Shown here piece by piece: positions 34,136 to 43,661 of a stretch of DNA of 64,000 nucleotides. Made by a program: the position numbers and the translations under genes. Origin of the DNA: Saccharothrix luteola (GTDB lineage Bacteria; Actinomycetota; Actinomycetes; Mycobacteriales; Pseudonocardiaceae); contig NZ_JAJHUO010000020.1 of the NCBI RefSeq assembly GCF_020859565.1, positions 124,001 to 188,000 on the forward strand. The letters run 5' to 3'. The notes beneath the pieces are model-generated. The model did no database searches. It saw only the letters and a program-made list of their open reading frames with translations, and was not told where the DNA came from. Position 1 is the first letter of the stretch, and every line of letters begins with the position of its first letter.

Positions 34136-35773
34136 GTGACCGAGCACATCGACCACACCCTCCGGGGCAGGTGGACCACGACCGAGGCCTCGCTACCGCC
34201 GCACGCGCTGAAGTGGCTGCGGGAGCGGACCGGGCTGGGCGACGTCCGCACGCCGGCCCGGCCGCCGGGGGTGCCGGAGTCCGGGTTGAGCACCGCCGCG
34301 CGGGCCGCGCTGGGCGAGGTCGTCGGCCCCGGCTACGTCCGGGTGGACCACGACTCGCGGCTGGGGCGGGCGGGTGGTCTGTCCTATGTGGACCTCTTGA
34401 GGCAACGCGGTGACGGCGAACTGGCCGTGCCGGACGCCGTGGTGCTGCCCGCGTCACCCGAGCAGGTCGTCGAGGTGCTGGCGGTGTGCGTCGAGCACGA
34501 CGTGGCGGTGGTGCCGTTCGGCGGCGGCACGTCCGTGGTCGGCGGGGTGAACGCCCTGCGCGGGGACAAGGCGGCGGTGATCGCGCTGGACCTGAACCGG
34601 TTGGACAAGCTGGTCGAGGTCGATCCGGTGTCCCGGTTGGCGGTGTTCCAGGCGGGGTTGCCCGCGCCCCGGGCCGAACGGTTGCTGGCGGCGCACGGGC
34701 TGACCATCGGGCACGTGCCGCAGTCCTACGAGCGGGCCACCATCGGCGGGTTCGCCGCGACCAGGTCGGCCGGTCAGGCGTCGTCGGGCTACGGGCGGTT
34801 CGAGGACATGGTGGAAGGCGTCCGGCTGGCCACGCCGGTGGGCGAGTGGCGGTTGGGCGGTGCGCCGGCGTCGGCGGCCGGGCCGGACCTGAAGCAGTTG
34901 GTGGTGGGCAGTGAGGGCGCCTTCGGCGTCATCACGGAGGTCGCGTTGCGCGTGCGCCGCCGGCCGGAGGTCGAGCGGTACGAGGGTTTCGTGGTGGACG
35001 GGTGGGAGCGCGGGTCGGCCCTGGTGCGGGAGTTGGCACAGCGGCGGGTGCTCGCGGACGTGACGCGTCTGTCCGATGTGGACGAGACGGAGGTGTCGCT
35101 GGCGCTGGGCGGTGGGTGGAAGGTCAACGCGCTCAAGGGTTACCTCAAGGCGCGGGGCGTGCGGGAGCCGTGCATGCTCATCCTCGGTTGGCACGGCGCG
35201 TCGAAGCGGGAGGTCGCGCGGCGGAGGGCGGAGGCGCTGCGGGGCGTCAAGGCCCTGTCGCTGGGGAAGGTGCTCGGCGAGGCGTGGCGGCACGGGCGGT
35301 TCAACGGGCCCCGTCAGCGGGACGCGTTGATGGACGTCGGCGTGTGCGTGGAGACGTTGGAGACGGCCACGCACTGGTCGAAGGTGTCGGACCTGCGTGC
35401 CGCAGTGCGGGAGGCGTTGGTCGACGCGTTGGGCGAGTGCGTGGTCATGTGCCACATCTCGCACGCGTACGAGACCGGCGCGTCGCTGTACTTCACCGCG
35501 CTGGCGGCCCGGGACGCCGCCGATCCGATCGGGCAGTGGCAGGTCGCGAAGGCCGCCGCGAGCGAGGCGATCACCGGCCTCGGCACGATCAGCCACCACC
35601 ACGCGGTGGGCGCCGACCACGTCCCGTACCTGGAAGCCGAGATCGGCGGGCTCGGGCTGGACGTGCTGGCCTCGGTCAAGCGGACGCTCGACCCGACCGG
35701 CGTGCTCAACCCGGGCAAGCTCCTCGCTGGCGACATCGGTGTCTCAGGGCTAGCGTCGCCTGGTGACCGGTGA
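34136..35773 (+). CDS. FAD-binding oxidase, alkyl-DHAP synthase-like
   Basis: A 545-aa PCMH/vanillyl-alcohol-oxidase family flavoprotein. FAD-binding segments are VVPFGGGTSVVGGV, TIGGFAATRSAGQASSGYGR and VVGSEGAFGVITEVALR. The C-terminal domain has TISHHHAVGADHVPYLEAEI and LDPTGVLNPGKL, the His-rich motif of alkylglycerone-phosphate synthases. Beside glpD, whose product is DHAP, an ether-lipid-type reaction is plausible, but a D-2-hydroxyacid oxidase role cannot be excluded. Start GTG 34136; an in-frame ATG at 34118 is less likely. Confidence 0.88.
   Translation: MTEHIDHTLRGRWTTTEASLPPHALKWLRERTGLGDVRTPARPPGVPESGLSTAARAALGEVVGPGYVRVDHDSRLGRAGGLSYVDLLRQRGDGELAVPDAVVLPASPEQVVEVLAVCVEHDVAVVPFGGGTSVVGGVNALRGDKAAVIALDLNRLDKLVEVDPVSRLAVFQAGLPAPRAERLLAAHGLTIGHVPQSYERATIGGFAATRSAGQASSGYGRFEDMVEGVRLATPVGEWRLGGAPASAAGPDLKQLVVGSEGAFGVITEVALRVRRRPEVERYEGFVVDGWERGSALVRELAQRRVLADVTRLSDVDETEVSLALGGGWKVNALKGYLKARGVREPCMLILGWHGASKREVARRRAEALRGVKALSLGKVLGEAWRHGRFNGPRQRDALMDVGVCVETLETATHWSKVSDLRAAVREALVDALGECVVMCHISHAYETGASLYFTALAARDAADPIGQWQVAKAAASEAITGLGTISHHHAVGADHVPYLEAEIGGLGLDVLASVKRTLDPTGVLNPGKLLAGDIGVSGLASPGDR
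35751..35756 (+). promoter_or_regulatory. -10 box TAGCGT inside the end of the flavoprotein gene
   Basis: TAGCGT ends 6 nt before the GTG at 35763 and lies within the last codons of the preceding gene, suggesting an independent leaderless transcript. Confidence 0.45.
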
Positions 35774-36959
35774 CCTGCTGATCCGTTCCGTGCGGCCGTG
35801 GCCGAACGCCCCGGGCGCACCCCTGGTCGACGTGCTCTGCGAGGGCGGGCACGTCGCGGCGTTCGGCCGGGACGTCGGCCCGCCGCCCGGGGTGCCGGTG
35901 GTCGACGGGCGGGGTGGCGTGCTGCTGCCCGCGTTCACCGACGCGCACGCGCACCTCGACTCCACCCGGCTGGGGCTGCCGTTCCGCCCGCACAGCGCGG
36001 GTGACGGGCTCGCCGGGCTGATCGACAACGACCGGCGCAACTGGCGCTCGGCGGAGGCGTCCGTCGCCGAACGCGCCACGCACACGCTCGGGCGGACGAT
36101 CGCCTACGGCGCCACGCACGTGCGCAGCCACGCCCAGGTCGACGTCGACTCGGGGCTGGAGAAGCTGGAAGGCGTGCTCGCGGCGCGGGAGGCGCACGCC
36201 GGGCGGGCGCACGTCGAGGTGGTGGCGTTCCCGCAGTGCGGCATCCTGCGCGAGAAGGGCACCGCCGAACTGCTGGACGCGGCGCTGCGGGCGGGCGCGG
36301 ACCTGGTCGGCGGGCTCGACCCGGCCGGGTACGACCGGGATCCGGTGCGGCACCTGGACGTCGTGTTCGGGTTGGCGGAGAAGCACCGGTGCGGGGTGGA
36401 CGTGCACCTGCACGACGCCGGGACGCTGGGCGCGTTCCAGGTGGAGTTGATCTGCGAGCGGGTGAGCGCGCTCGGCATGCAGGGGCAGGTGACGATCAGC
36501 CACGCGTTCGCGCTGTCGAGCGTGGACGAGGAGCGGCGGGCGGAGCTGGTGGACCGGCTGGCCGAGCACGACATCGCGGTGACGACCGTCGCGCCGGGCG
36601 TGCGGGAGCCGTTGCCGTTGCGGCAGTTGCGGTGGGCGGGCGTGCGGGTGGGGCTCGGGCAGGACGGGATCCGGGACTACTGGTCGCCCTACGGCAACGG
36701 CGACATGCTGGACCGGACGTGGCAGTTGGCCTACCGCAACGGGTTCCGGCGCGACGAGCTGGTCGAGATGTGCGTGGACGTGGCCACCCGGGGTGGCGCG
36801 GCGGTGATGGGGAAGGCGTTGGGGCTCACCGAGGGCGCTCGGGCGGACCTGGTGGTCGTGCCCGGCGACACGGTGACGGCCGCCGTGATGGATCGCGCGC
36901 CGCGCACGCTGGTCGTGCACGAGGGGCGTGTGGTGGCGGCGGACGGCGAACTCGTGTGA
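35763..36959 (+). CDS. amidohydrolase, cytosine deaminase-like
   Basis: A 398-aa metal-dependent hydrolase resembling CodA. Metal ligands are in FTDAHAHLDS, VDVHLHDAG (His pair), TISHAFALS and the catalytic LGQDGIRDYWSPYGNGDML. The N-terminal and C-terminal ends form the composite beta-sandwich (LLIRSVRPWPNAPG ... ADLVVVPGDTV). Substrate is probably a nucleobase or creatinine-like ring; not proven. It overlaps the flavoprotein gene by 11 bases. Confidence 0.88.
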   Translation: MTGDLLIRSVRPWPNAPGAPLVDVLCEGGHVAAFGRDVGPPPGVPVVDGRGGVLLPAFTDAHAHLDSTRLGLPFRPHSAGDGLAGLIDNDRRNWRSAEASVAERATHTLGRTIAYGATHVRSHAQVDVDSGLEKLEGVLAAREAHAGRAHVEVVAFPQCGILREKGTAELLDAALRAGADLVGGLDPAGYDRDPVRHLDVVFGLAEKHRCGVDVHLHDAGTLGAFQVELICERVSALGMQGQVTISHAFALSSVDEERRAELVDRLAEHDIAVTTVAPGVREPLPLRQLRWAGVRVGLGQDGIRDYWSPYGNGDMLDRTWQLAYRNGFRRDELVEMCVDVATRGGAAVMGKALGLTEGARADLVVVPGDTVTAAVMDRAPRTLVVHEGRVVAADGELV

Positions 36960-36987
36960 AGCGCGGGGAACTGTCGGTGGTGCTCGG

Positions 36988-36993
36988 TAACCT
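36988..36993 (+). promoter_or_regulatory. -10 box TAACCT of a leaderless hypothetical gene
   Basis: TAACCT ends 6 nt before the GTG at 37000. Confidence 0.45.
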
Positions 36994-36999
36994 GCGTGC

Positions 37000-37614
37000 G
37001 TGACCGAGGACATGTGGGACTGCTTCGTGGCCACTCCGCCGGCCGAGGTGCGGCGGCGGGCGGCGATCGTCGGCGAGCTCGCCGGGGTGGCGCCGGTGGT
37101 GGTGGACGGCGCGGAGCGGTTCGCGTGGAACGACTCGGGCGGGCAGTCGGCCGTCTGGTACTTCACGCCGGACGGGCGCGCGTTGCTGCTGACGTTCGAC
37201 CACGAGTCGGACCTCAACCTGTACGCGGAGGGCGACTACGCGCTCCAGGAGTCGCTCTACCGCGGTGTGCCGGAGGACTTGGTGCGCCTGGTGCGCGACC
37301 GCCCGGAGAACTACGAGTCGCTGAACCTCGTCGACGAGGCCACCGGCAGCACGATCCACTACGCCGGCGGGGTGTTCTGGTTCGACGGCGAGCGGTGGCG
37401 GGAGGCCGAGGGGTTCCTGGCGCACTGCGCGGCGGAGGGCTTGGAGCCGATGGTCGAGTCCGGGTTCGGGTACTGCCTGGAGTCGTACCTGTTCGGGCGG
37501 GAGTTCACCCCGGACGCGGTGGTCGAGAGCCGGGCCGACTGGTACCGCGACGACGCCGCGCGGGCCGCCGCGCTGGGCGAGATCCGGGAGGTCTTCGCCC
37601 GGCACGGCGGCTGA
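37000..37614 (+). CDS. hypothetical protein, unrecognised
   Basis: A 204-aa acidic soluble protein. I do not recognise the family. It contains many aromatic and acidic residues (SAVWYFTPDGRALLLTFDHE, LYAEGDYALQESLYRGVPED, HYAGGVFWFDGERWREAEGF) and no signal or membrane segment. The fold looks alpha/beta and could resemble SUKH-type immunity proteins, but this is only an impression. Leaderless start at GTG. Confidence 0.75.
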   Translation: MTEDMWDCFVATPPAEVRRRAAIVGELAGVAPVVVDGAERFAWNDSGGQSAVWYFTPDGRALLLTFDHESDLNLYAEGDYALQESLYRGVPEDLVRLVRDRPENYESLNLVDEATGSTIHYAGGVFWFDGERWREAEGFLAHCAAEGLEPMVESGFGYCLESYLFGREFTPDAVVESRADWYRDDAARAAALGEIREVFARHGG

Positions 37615-37623
37615 GCCCGTCCC

Positions 37624-38631
<1,008 letters not shown>

Positions 38632-38672
38632 ATCGCGTGCAACAGCGCGGCGTCGGGGTGCTGTTCCGCCGA

Positions 38673-39383
38673 TCAGGTGTGACCTGGGTCCCGCAGCGCG
38701 GTCACGCTCCGGTAGGTGAAGCCGAGCCGTCGGTAGACCGTGATGGCGGCCTGGTTCCCCTTGTCGACCATCAGCCCGCACGTGCCGTGCTCGGCCAGCA
38801 ACGCGCTCACGACGAACGAGCAGACGGTCGTGGACAACGACTTGCCGCGGTGGTCCGGGTGCGTCGCCACGCCCGCGACGAAGCCGACCCGGGGGGAGGG
38901 CCAGGCGTCCGCCGCGACGGCGACCAGCACGTCGTCGACGTGGACGCCCGCCCAGCGCGACGGTCCCGGCTCGCCGGGGCGCACCCAGGACTCGGGGTTC
39001 GCCTTGCGCAGCAGCGACTCGACGTCGTCCCGGTCCTGTTCGGTCAGCCAGCGCGCGCCGGGGGCGGGGTCGAGGGAGCCGCCGCGTTCCATCCAGCCGA
39101 ACGTGCCGACGACCGGCCGGCCGAGCTCTTCGGCGACGGCGGTCGTCACCAGCGGTCTCGTGCCGGGGCGCGCGTGGGCGCGCAGGAGCGCCGAGACGTC
39201 GTCCGCCGGGCCGGTGAGCACGAGGCGGTCGAAGCGGTACAGCGCGGGCGCCAGGACGGCCACCGCGTCGCCGTGCGCCCAGGCCGTGCCGCCGCGGCCG
39301 GGCAGGAGGGACTGCGCGGCCCAGCGGGCGATGGGGTCGGGCGTGGCGGCGGACACGTCGGCGGGGGTGGGCAGAACGCGCAT
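38673..39383 (-). CDS. GNAT-family N-acetyltransferase (FR47-like)
   Basis: A 236-aa protein whose C-terminal half is a GNAT domain: acetyl-CoA-binding motif ATHPDHRGKSLST and the terminal VDKGNQAAITVYRRLGF. The N-terminal half is a poorly conserved helper domain, as in FR47-like enzymes. Substrate unknown. It diverges from the next acetyltransferase across only 35 bp. Confidence 0.85.
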   Translation of the reverse strand: MRVLPTPADVSAATPDPIARWAAQSLLPGRGGTAWAHGDAVAVLAPALYRFDRLVLTGPADDVSALLRAHARPGTRPLVTTAVAEELGRPVVGTFGWMERGGSLDPAPGARWLTEQDRDDVESLLRKANPESWVRPGEPGPSRWAGVHVDDVLVAVAADAWPSPRVGFVAGVATHPDHRGKSLSTTVCSFVVSALLAEHGTCGLMVDKGNQAAITVYRRLGFTYRSVTALRDPGHT

Positions 39384-39405
39384 GACCGCATCATCACCCA
39401 AGAGC

Positions 39406-39411
39406 TACCCT
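39406..39411 (+). promoter_or_regulatory. -10 box TACCCT of a leaderless acetyltransferase gene
   Basis: TACCCT ends 7 nt before the ATG at 39419. Confidence 0.45.
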
Positions 39412-39418
39412 CGCCCGC

Positions 39419-39826
39419 ATGGACATCCGGCGGATCACGTCGTCGGCCGAGGTGATGGCCGCGGGGCACCTGTTCGACGACGTGCCGCGCGAGGACGCCA
39501 CCCGCGCGTTCCTGGCCGACGACCGCCACCACCTGCTGATCGCCTACGTCGACGGCGAGCCGGCCGGGTTCGTGTCCGGGGTGGAGACCATCCACCCCGA
39601 CAAGGGCGTCGAGATGTTCCTGTACGAGCTGGGCGTGGACGAGGCCTACCGGCGGCGCGGGATCGCGTCCGCGCTGGTCGACCGGCTGATCAAGTTGGCC
39701 GGGGAACGCGGCTGCACCGGGGTGTGGACCGGCACCGAGAAGGACAACACCGCCGCCCTGGCCACCTACCGCCGCGCCGACGCCGAGCTCGACTTCGACA
39801 CGGTCGCCGTCTCCTGGGGCTTCTAG
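39419..39826 (+). CDS. GNAT acetyltransferase resembling AAC(3)-I
   Basis: A 135-aa single-domain GNAT enzyme. The block HPDKGVEMFLYELGVDEAYR followed by RRGIASALVDRLI is characteristic of the aminoglycoside 3-N-acetyltransferase I group, and the C-terminus has TEKDNTAALATYRRADAE. Chromosomal members in actinobacteria are not necessarily resistance enzymes; activity on aminoglycosides is inference. Its last four bases overlap the convergent coiled-coil gene. Confidence 0.85.
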   Translation: MDIRRITSSAEVMAAGHLFDDVPREDATRAFLADDRHHLLIAYVDGEPAGFVSGVETIHPDKGVEMFLYELGVDEAYRRRGIASALVDRLIKLAGERGCTGVWTGTEKDNTAALATYRRADAELDFDTVAVSWGF

Positions 39827-40242
39827 CGGAACAGGGCGCGCTTCTGCAGCGACTCCTCCAGCGCCCGGAACGCCAGGTCCAGCGCGGTGTTGTACTCGCG
39901 CTGGTCCCGCGGCGGGACCGACTCGTCCGGCGCGGGCACCGTGGTCATGGTGAACCACCGCTCGTCCCACAGCAGCCCGACCACGGCGTCCCAGTGCTCC
40001 TTGACGACCTGCTTGACCAGCTTCTCCTGGTCGATCACCTCGGCCATCCGGTCCTGCGACTCGGCCAGCCGCTCCAGCAGCTGCCGCACCCGGGCCCGGT
40101 CGGCGGCGCGCAACCGCTCGGCCGACTCGCCGGCCAGCGCGACGACCTCCCGGTACCGCTCGATCGCCGAGACCGCCTCGACCTCCGGCACGGCGTGCCC
40201 GCCGGTGCGCTGCACGGGCACGACCGATGCGTGGCTGATCAT
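39823..40242 (-). CDS. hypothetical coiled-coil-type protein of the FtsK cassette
   Basis: A 139-aa protein, last gene of the minus-strand cassette. The central part is a long charged helix (about residues 25-90: AIERYREVVALAGESAERLR, QLLERLAESQDRMAEVIDQE) likely to form a coiled coil. The C-terminus has YNTALDLAFRALEESLQKRA. No family is recognised. The ATG overlaps the FtsK-like stop by four bases, so it is co-expressed with it. Confidence 0.75.
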   Translation of the reverse strand: MISHASVVPVQRTGGHAVPEVEAVSAIERYREVVALAGESAERLRAADRARVRQLLERLAESQDRMAEVIDQEKLVKQVVKEHWDAVVGLLWDERWFTMTTVPAPDESVPPRDQREYNTALDLAFRALEESLQKRALFR

Positions 40243-43007
40243 GGTTCCTCCCCGGTGTCGAACGGGATGACGACCTGCGGCCGCGAGTGCTCGAACCGGT
40301 CGAAGAACAGGCCGCGCCGCGGTCGCGGTGACCACGCCATGACCTGCTCCGGTCCGAACGACAGCAGTTCCTTGCCCTGGATGTCGAACGCGATCCACGC
40401 GCCGATGTCGTCGTAGACGCCCGGCGACAGGCTGTTCTTCAGCCGTTGCGCGCCGCGCCACCAGCCGAGCACGTGGGTGCGGTTCTCCGGCCCGTGCTTG
40501 AGCACGGTCCGCAGCCCGTCCACCCCGGAGGCCCGGGTCGTCGGGTTCTTCGCCTCCAAGAGGGTGTGCGCCGCGTCGACCGCGTAAACCACCAGATAGT
40601 GCGGCGGCAGCGGCGCGCCCGTCTCGCCGGTCATGCTCGCGGTGATCCGGGCCGCCGTGTCGTCGACCAGCGCCCGGACGCCGTCCAGGCCGACCAGCTC
40701 GACCGAGTGGCCCTCCTCGCCCAGCTGCTTGGCCAGCCGCTGCGCGTGCGGCCAGGCGTCCTCGGCCAGGCACGCGAGGGTGAACTGGGCGTCGCCCGGC
40801 CGGTGCTGACGGGCCAGCGACAGCGCCGCGCCGCCCAGCACGCCCGCCGCGTCGTCGGCCAGCGAGCCGAGCACCGCGATGTTGCGGCCCGGCGTGCGGG
40901 CGAACCGCACCTTCGCCGCGCTGCCCGCCACGTCGATCACCTGGCCCAGCAGCACGGTGGGGCTGCCGCCGTCGAACGGCCGCAACGCCCGGAAGTCCGC
41001 CAGCGCCCGCAGCGCGGGCACCTTGCTGCCGTCGAACAGGATCGGCTCGGCCAGGTCGGGCGGGCGCAGCCGGTGCAGCTCGGCCTGCAGGACGTCGAAC
41101 GTGCCCTTGGCGGTGGCGTCCGGGATGCGCGCGACCTCGTTGCCCGGCCGCACGCCCGACTCGTGGTTGACCACGGCGTGCCAGCGCGGCAGCTCCACCG
41201 CGGCGTCGTTCTGCGGCTCGGCCAGCACCCGCCGCGCCTTGGGCAGCGCGATGCGCACGGTGAACTGCTCGAAGATCGCCGACTTGCCCCAGAAGCCCTC
41301 GATGCCGGACACGTCCTGGCTGGACAGCACCAGGTGGATGCCCTGCGACCGGCCGCGCCGCGCCACGTCCTCCAGCAGCTGGGTCGCCTGCGCGGTGACC
41401 TGGTCGCGTTCGCCGAACAGGTACTGGAACTCGTCGATCACCGCCACGATCCGCGGCCAGTGGCCGAGCGGGTCCTCCTCGCGCAGCTGCTCCAGCTTGG
41501 TGACCTCGTGCCGCTTGGCCGCGTCCGCCCGCCTGCGCATCTCGTCGGCCAGGAACGCCAGCAGCGCCACGCCGAACTCGCGGTCTGTGTTGACGTTCAC
41601 CCCGACCAGCCGCGCGTGCGGCAGCCACGTCGGGTCCTTGCGGCCCGGCGCGAACTGCGCGAACGACACGCCCTCCTTGAAGTCCAGCAGGTACAGCTCC
41701 AGCTCGTCCGGCGCGTACCGGGCCGCAAGGCTGCCGAGCATGGCGTAGAGGAAGTTCGTCTTGCCCGAGCCGCTGGGACCGCCGATCAACGCGTGCGGCG
41801 ACGTGTCGCCCAGCCCCACGTGCACCGGCTCGCCCTCCAGGAACCCCACCGGCGCGAGCACGCCCGCGGACGAGTCCTCCCGCCAGAAGCGCTCCGGCAG
41901 CAGGTCGGCGAACGTGCTGAGCCGGTTGCGGCGCTCCTCCCGCTTGTCCGCGATCGCCGCGCACGCTCGGGGCACCTGCGCGCGGGGCAGCGGCGGGTCG
42001 AGCGCGACGGTCACGTGCTTGCCGGTCATCGTGCACGTCGCGGACTGGTCGGCGGCGATCGTGACGGTCTCGATCGGCGAGTTGACCGTGACCGGGATGT
42101 CGACGATGAACAGCTGGATGCCGGCCGCCAAGCCGTTGCGCGCCACCCGTTGCAGCTGCTGCTGGTGCTCTTCCCGCAACGGCTGCCGGTTGCCGAACAG
42201 CACCGCCACCCGCCACGGCTCGGTGCGCCGCCCGCCCGCCGCCCGCACCGACTGGTGGCCCTCGGTCAGCACGCCGGTGTGCACGCGGCGGATGTGGTCG
42301 GACAGCTCGTCGAGCAGCTCGTGCAGCCGCGCGGGGTCGTGCACGGTCAGCAGGCCCGCCCTGGTCAACGGGTACAGGCCGGGCAGCGCGCCGGTGAGCT
42401 GGCCGACGTCCCACACGTGCACGTGCACCAGGCCGGGCTGGAAGTGGCTCAGCACCCGCAGCAGCAGCGATTCCACCAGCGACTCGGCCGCGGCCCGGCT
42501 CTCGTGGGTGGAGGAGACGTGCAGGTGCGAGTGGTCCAGCAGCGGCACCGCCACCGGGAACCGCTGCGGCTCGGGCGCGCCGCGCACCACGCCGGTGCCG
42601 ATGCGCCACAGCTCCGGCACGCCGTCGCCGCCGTCGGCCGTCCCCGGTGTGCCGAGCCACGTCTCCGGCGGCCACGACGCCGGGCCGCCCGCCGCCGCGT
42701 CGACCAGCGCGGTCAGCTGGTCCGGGCCGCGTTCGGACCACTCGCGGAACGCCTCGACCCGGTCGATCAACGCCCTCGCCAGCTGCTGCTCGAACAGCGG
42801 GTTGGCCAGCGCGTCGGCCAGCAGCGGGTCGGCGAGCGCCCGGTCGACGCCGTCGCCGCGCAGGATCACCTCGAACATGTCGCGGGCGCGTTCGTCGGCG
42901 AGGAGGCGGTGCGCGCGCGAGGCGTTGCCCAGCGCGGCGGCGACCGCCTTGCGGAACTCCTCGAAGGAGCCCTCGATCCTCCTGCGGCGCTCGTCACGCC
43001 TGCTCAC
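40239..43007 (-). CDS. FtsK/SpoIIIE-type ATPase, soluble, three-module
   Basis: A 922-aa P-loop protein. Residues ~1-110 are helical; ~155-330 look like a degenerate RecA-like module; the central FtsK domain (~395-600) has intact Walker A GGPSGSGKTN near 408-417 and Walker B IVAVIDEFQYLF near 522; residues ~650-900 look like a second degenerate module (RNIAVLGSLADDAAGVLGGA in the Walker A position). No transmembrane segment or gamma domain is seen. The degenerate-active-degenerate layout recalls EccC of type VII secretion, but without its membrane anchor. GTG start, one base from the preceding stop. Confidence 0.87.
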   Translation of the reverse strand: MSRRDERRRRIEGSFEEFRKAVAAALGNASRAHRLLADERARDMFEVILRGDGVDRALADPLLADALANPLFEQQLARALIDRVEAFREWSERGPDQLTALVDAAAGGPASWPPETWLGTPGTADGGDGVPELWRIGTGVVRGAPEPQRFPVAVPLLDHSHLHVSSTHESRAAAESLVESLLLRVLSHFQPGLVHVHVWDVGQLTGALPGLYPLTRAGLLTVHDPARLHELLDELSDHIRRVHTGVLTEGHQSVRAAGGRRTEPWRVAVLFGNRQPLREEHQQQLQRVARNGLAAGIQLFIVDIPVTVNSPIETVTIAADQSATCTMTGKHVTVALDPPLPRAQVPRACAAIADKREERRNRLSTFADLLPERFWREDSSAGVLAPVGFLEGEPVHVGLGDTSPHALIGGPSGSGKTNFLYAMLGSLAARYAPDELELYLLDFKEGVSFAQFAPGRKDPTWLPHARLVGVNVNTDREFGVALLAFLADEMRRRADAAKRHEVTKLEQLREEDPLGHWPRIVAVIDEFQYLFGERDQVTAQATQLLEDVARRGRSQGIHLVLSSQDVSGIEGFWGKSAIFEQFTVRIALPKARRVLAEPQNDAAVELPRWHAVVNHESGVRPGNEVARIPDATAKGTFDVLQAELHRLRPPDLAEPILFDGSKVPALRALADFRALRPFDGGSPTVLLGQVIDVAGSAAKVRFARTPGRNIAVLGSLADDAAGVLGGAALSLARQHRPGDAQFTLACLAEDAWPHAQRLAKQLGEEGHSVELVGLDGVRALVDDTAARITASMTGETGAPLPPHYLVVYAVDAAHTLLEAKNPTTRASGVDGLRTVLKHGPENRTHVLGWWRGAQRLKNSLSPGVYDDIGAWIAFDIQGKELLSFGPEQVMAWSPRPRRGLFFDRFEHSRPQVVIPFDTGEEP

Positions 43008-43008
43008 G

Positions 43009-43260
43009 TCACAGCTCCACGGCTAGGCGTTGGACCAGTTCCAGGCTGCCGACGATCAGCTCCAACTCGTCGGCGAACTTCTCGCCGGCCGCCACGAACC
43101 CGGCGGGCACCAGGGACTCGTGGTGGTCGGCGCTCGCCTCGACGAGGATCCCGACCGCCTCGTCCAACGCGTTCTGGGCCTCCCGAACGCTGCGGTAGGC
43201 GTCCCTGAGGAACTCGCAGCTCTGCTCGAGAGCGAGCTTGATCTCGCCTACCGAGGTCAC
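43009..43260 (-). CDS. small helical protein (83 aa) of the FtsK cassette
   Basis: An 83-aa acidic, all-helical protein (EIKLALEQSCEFLRDAYRSV, REAQNALDEAVGILVEASAD). Its size and helical-hairpin pattern recall WXG100 proteins, but no W-x-G turn is present. No family is recognised with certainty. GTG start, one base after the preceding stop and one base before the FtsK-like start, so strongly co-translated. Confidence 0.75.
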   Translation of the reverse strand: MTSVGEIKLALEQSCEFLRDAYRSVREAQNALDEAVGILVEASADHHESLVPAGFVAAGEKFADELELIVGSLELVQRLAVEL

Positions 43261-43261
43261 G

Positions 43262-43522
43262 TCACAACCTGGAATTGATGCTCTCGGCCTGGGAGATCCC
43301 GGCGCCGAGGTGGTTCTGCAGATCTGACACGCCGCTGACCACCTCGGCGAAGCGCGCGTTGGCCTGCTCCACGTCGGCCTGGACGCTGCCCTGCGTGGCC
43401 GTGCTGAGCAGCGCCTGCGCGTCCTCGGCCAGGTCGGCGGCCTGTTGCAGGGCGTTCACGCTCTGACCCGCCTTCTCGACGGCCTGTGCGATCGCGGCGC
43501 GGACCTCTTCGATGCTGGCCAT
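43262..43522 (-). CDS. small helical protein (86 aa) of the FtsK cassette
   Basis: An 86-aa helical protein (EEVRAAIAQAVEKAGQSVNA, LQQAADLAEDAQALLSTATQ, EQANARFAEVVSGVSDLQNH). It resembles WXG100-sized or DUF6244-like proteins but lacks the W-x-G motif. ATG start with AGGAGG about 12 nt upstream. First of the four tightly packed genes ending at 39823. Confidence 0.75.
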   Translation of the reverse strand: MASIEEVRAAIAQAVEKAGQSVNALQQAADLAEDAQALLSTATQGSVQADVEQANARFAEVVSGVSDLQNHLGAGISQAESINSRL

Positions 43523-43661
43523 GTCGGATCCCGACCCCTCCTGGCGAAACTGCTCGAGTTCCTATAGTTGAAAGTAGTACCTAAAGTTTCACGATTCACA
43601 AGCAAGATCGGCTGACCGGGTGGCATTCGAAATCCACTCGATCGGGTCAGCGATGTGGATC
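43523..43661 (-). promoter_or_regulatory. AT-rich promoter region of the FtsK cassette
   Basis: This 139-bp gap contains an unusually AT-rich stretch (about 43560-43600), with TTCAAC and TATAGG boxes on the minus strand around 43565-43575, followed by AGGAGG before the 86-aa gene. It is the likely main promoter of the four downstream genes. Confidence 0.45.

Noticed and set aside
39419..39826. Acquired aminoglycoside resistance gene
   Set aside because: Composition matches neighbours and no mobile element flanks it; similarity to AAC(3)-I is by motif only.
40239..43007. Conventional cell-division FtsK
   Set aside because: No N-terminal membrane helices and no C-terminal gamma domain; the gene sits in an accessory cassette.
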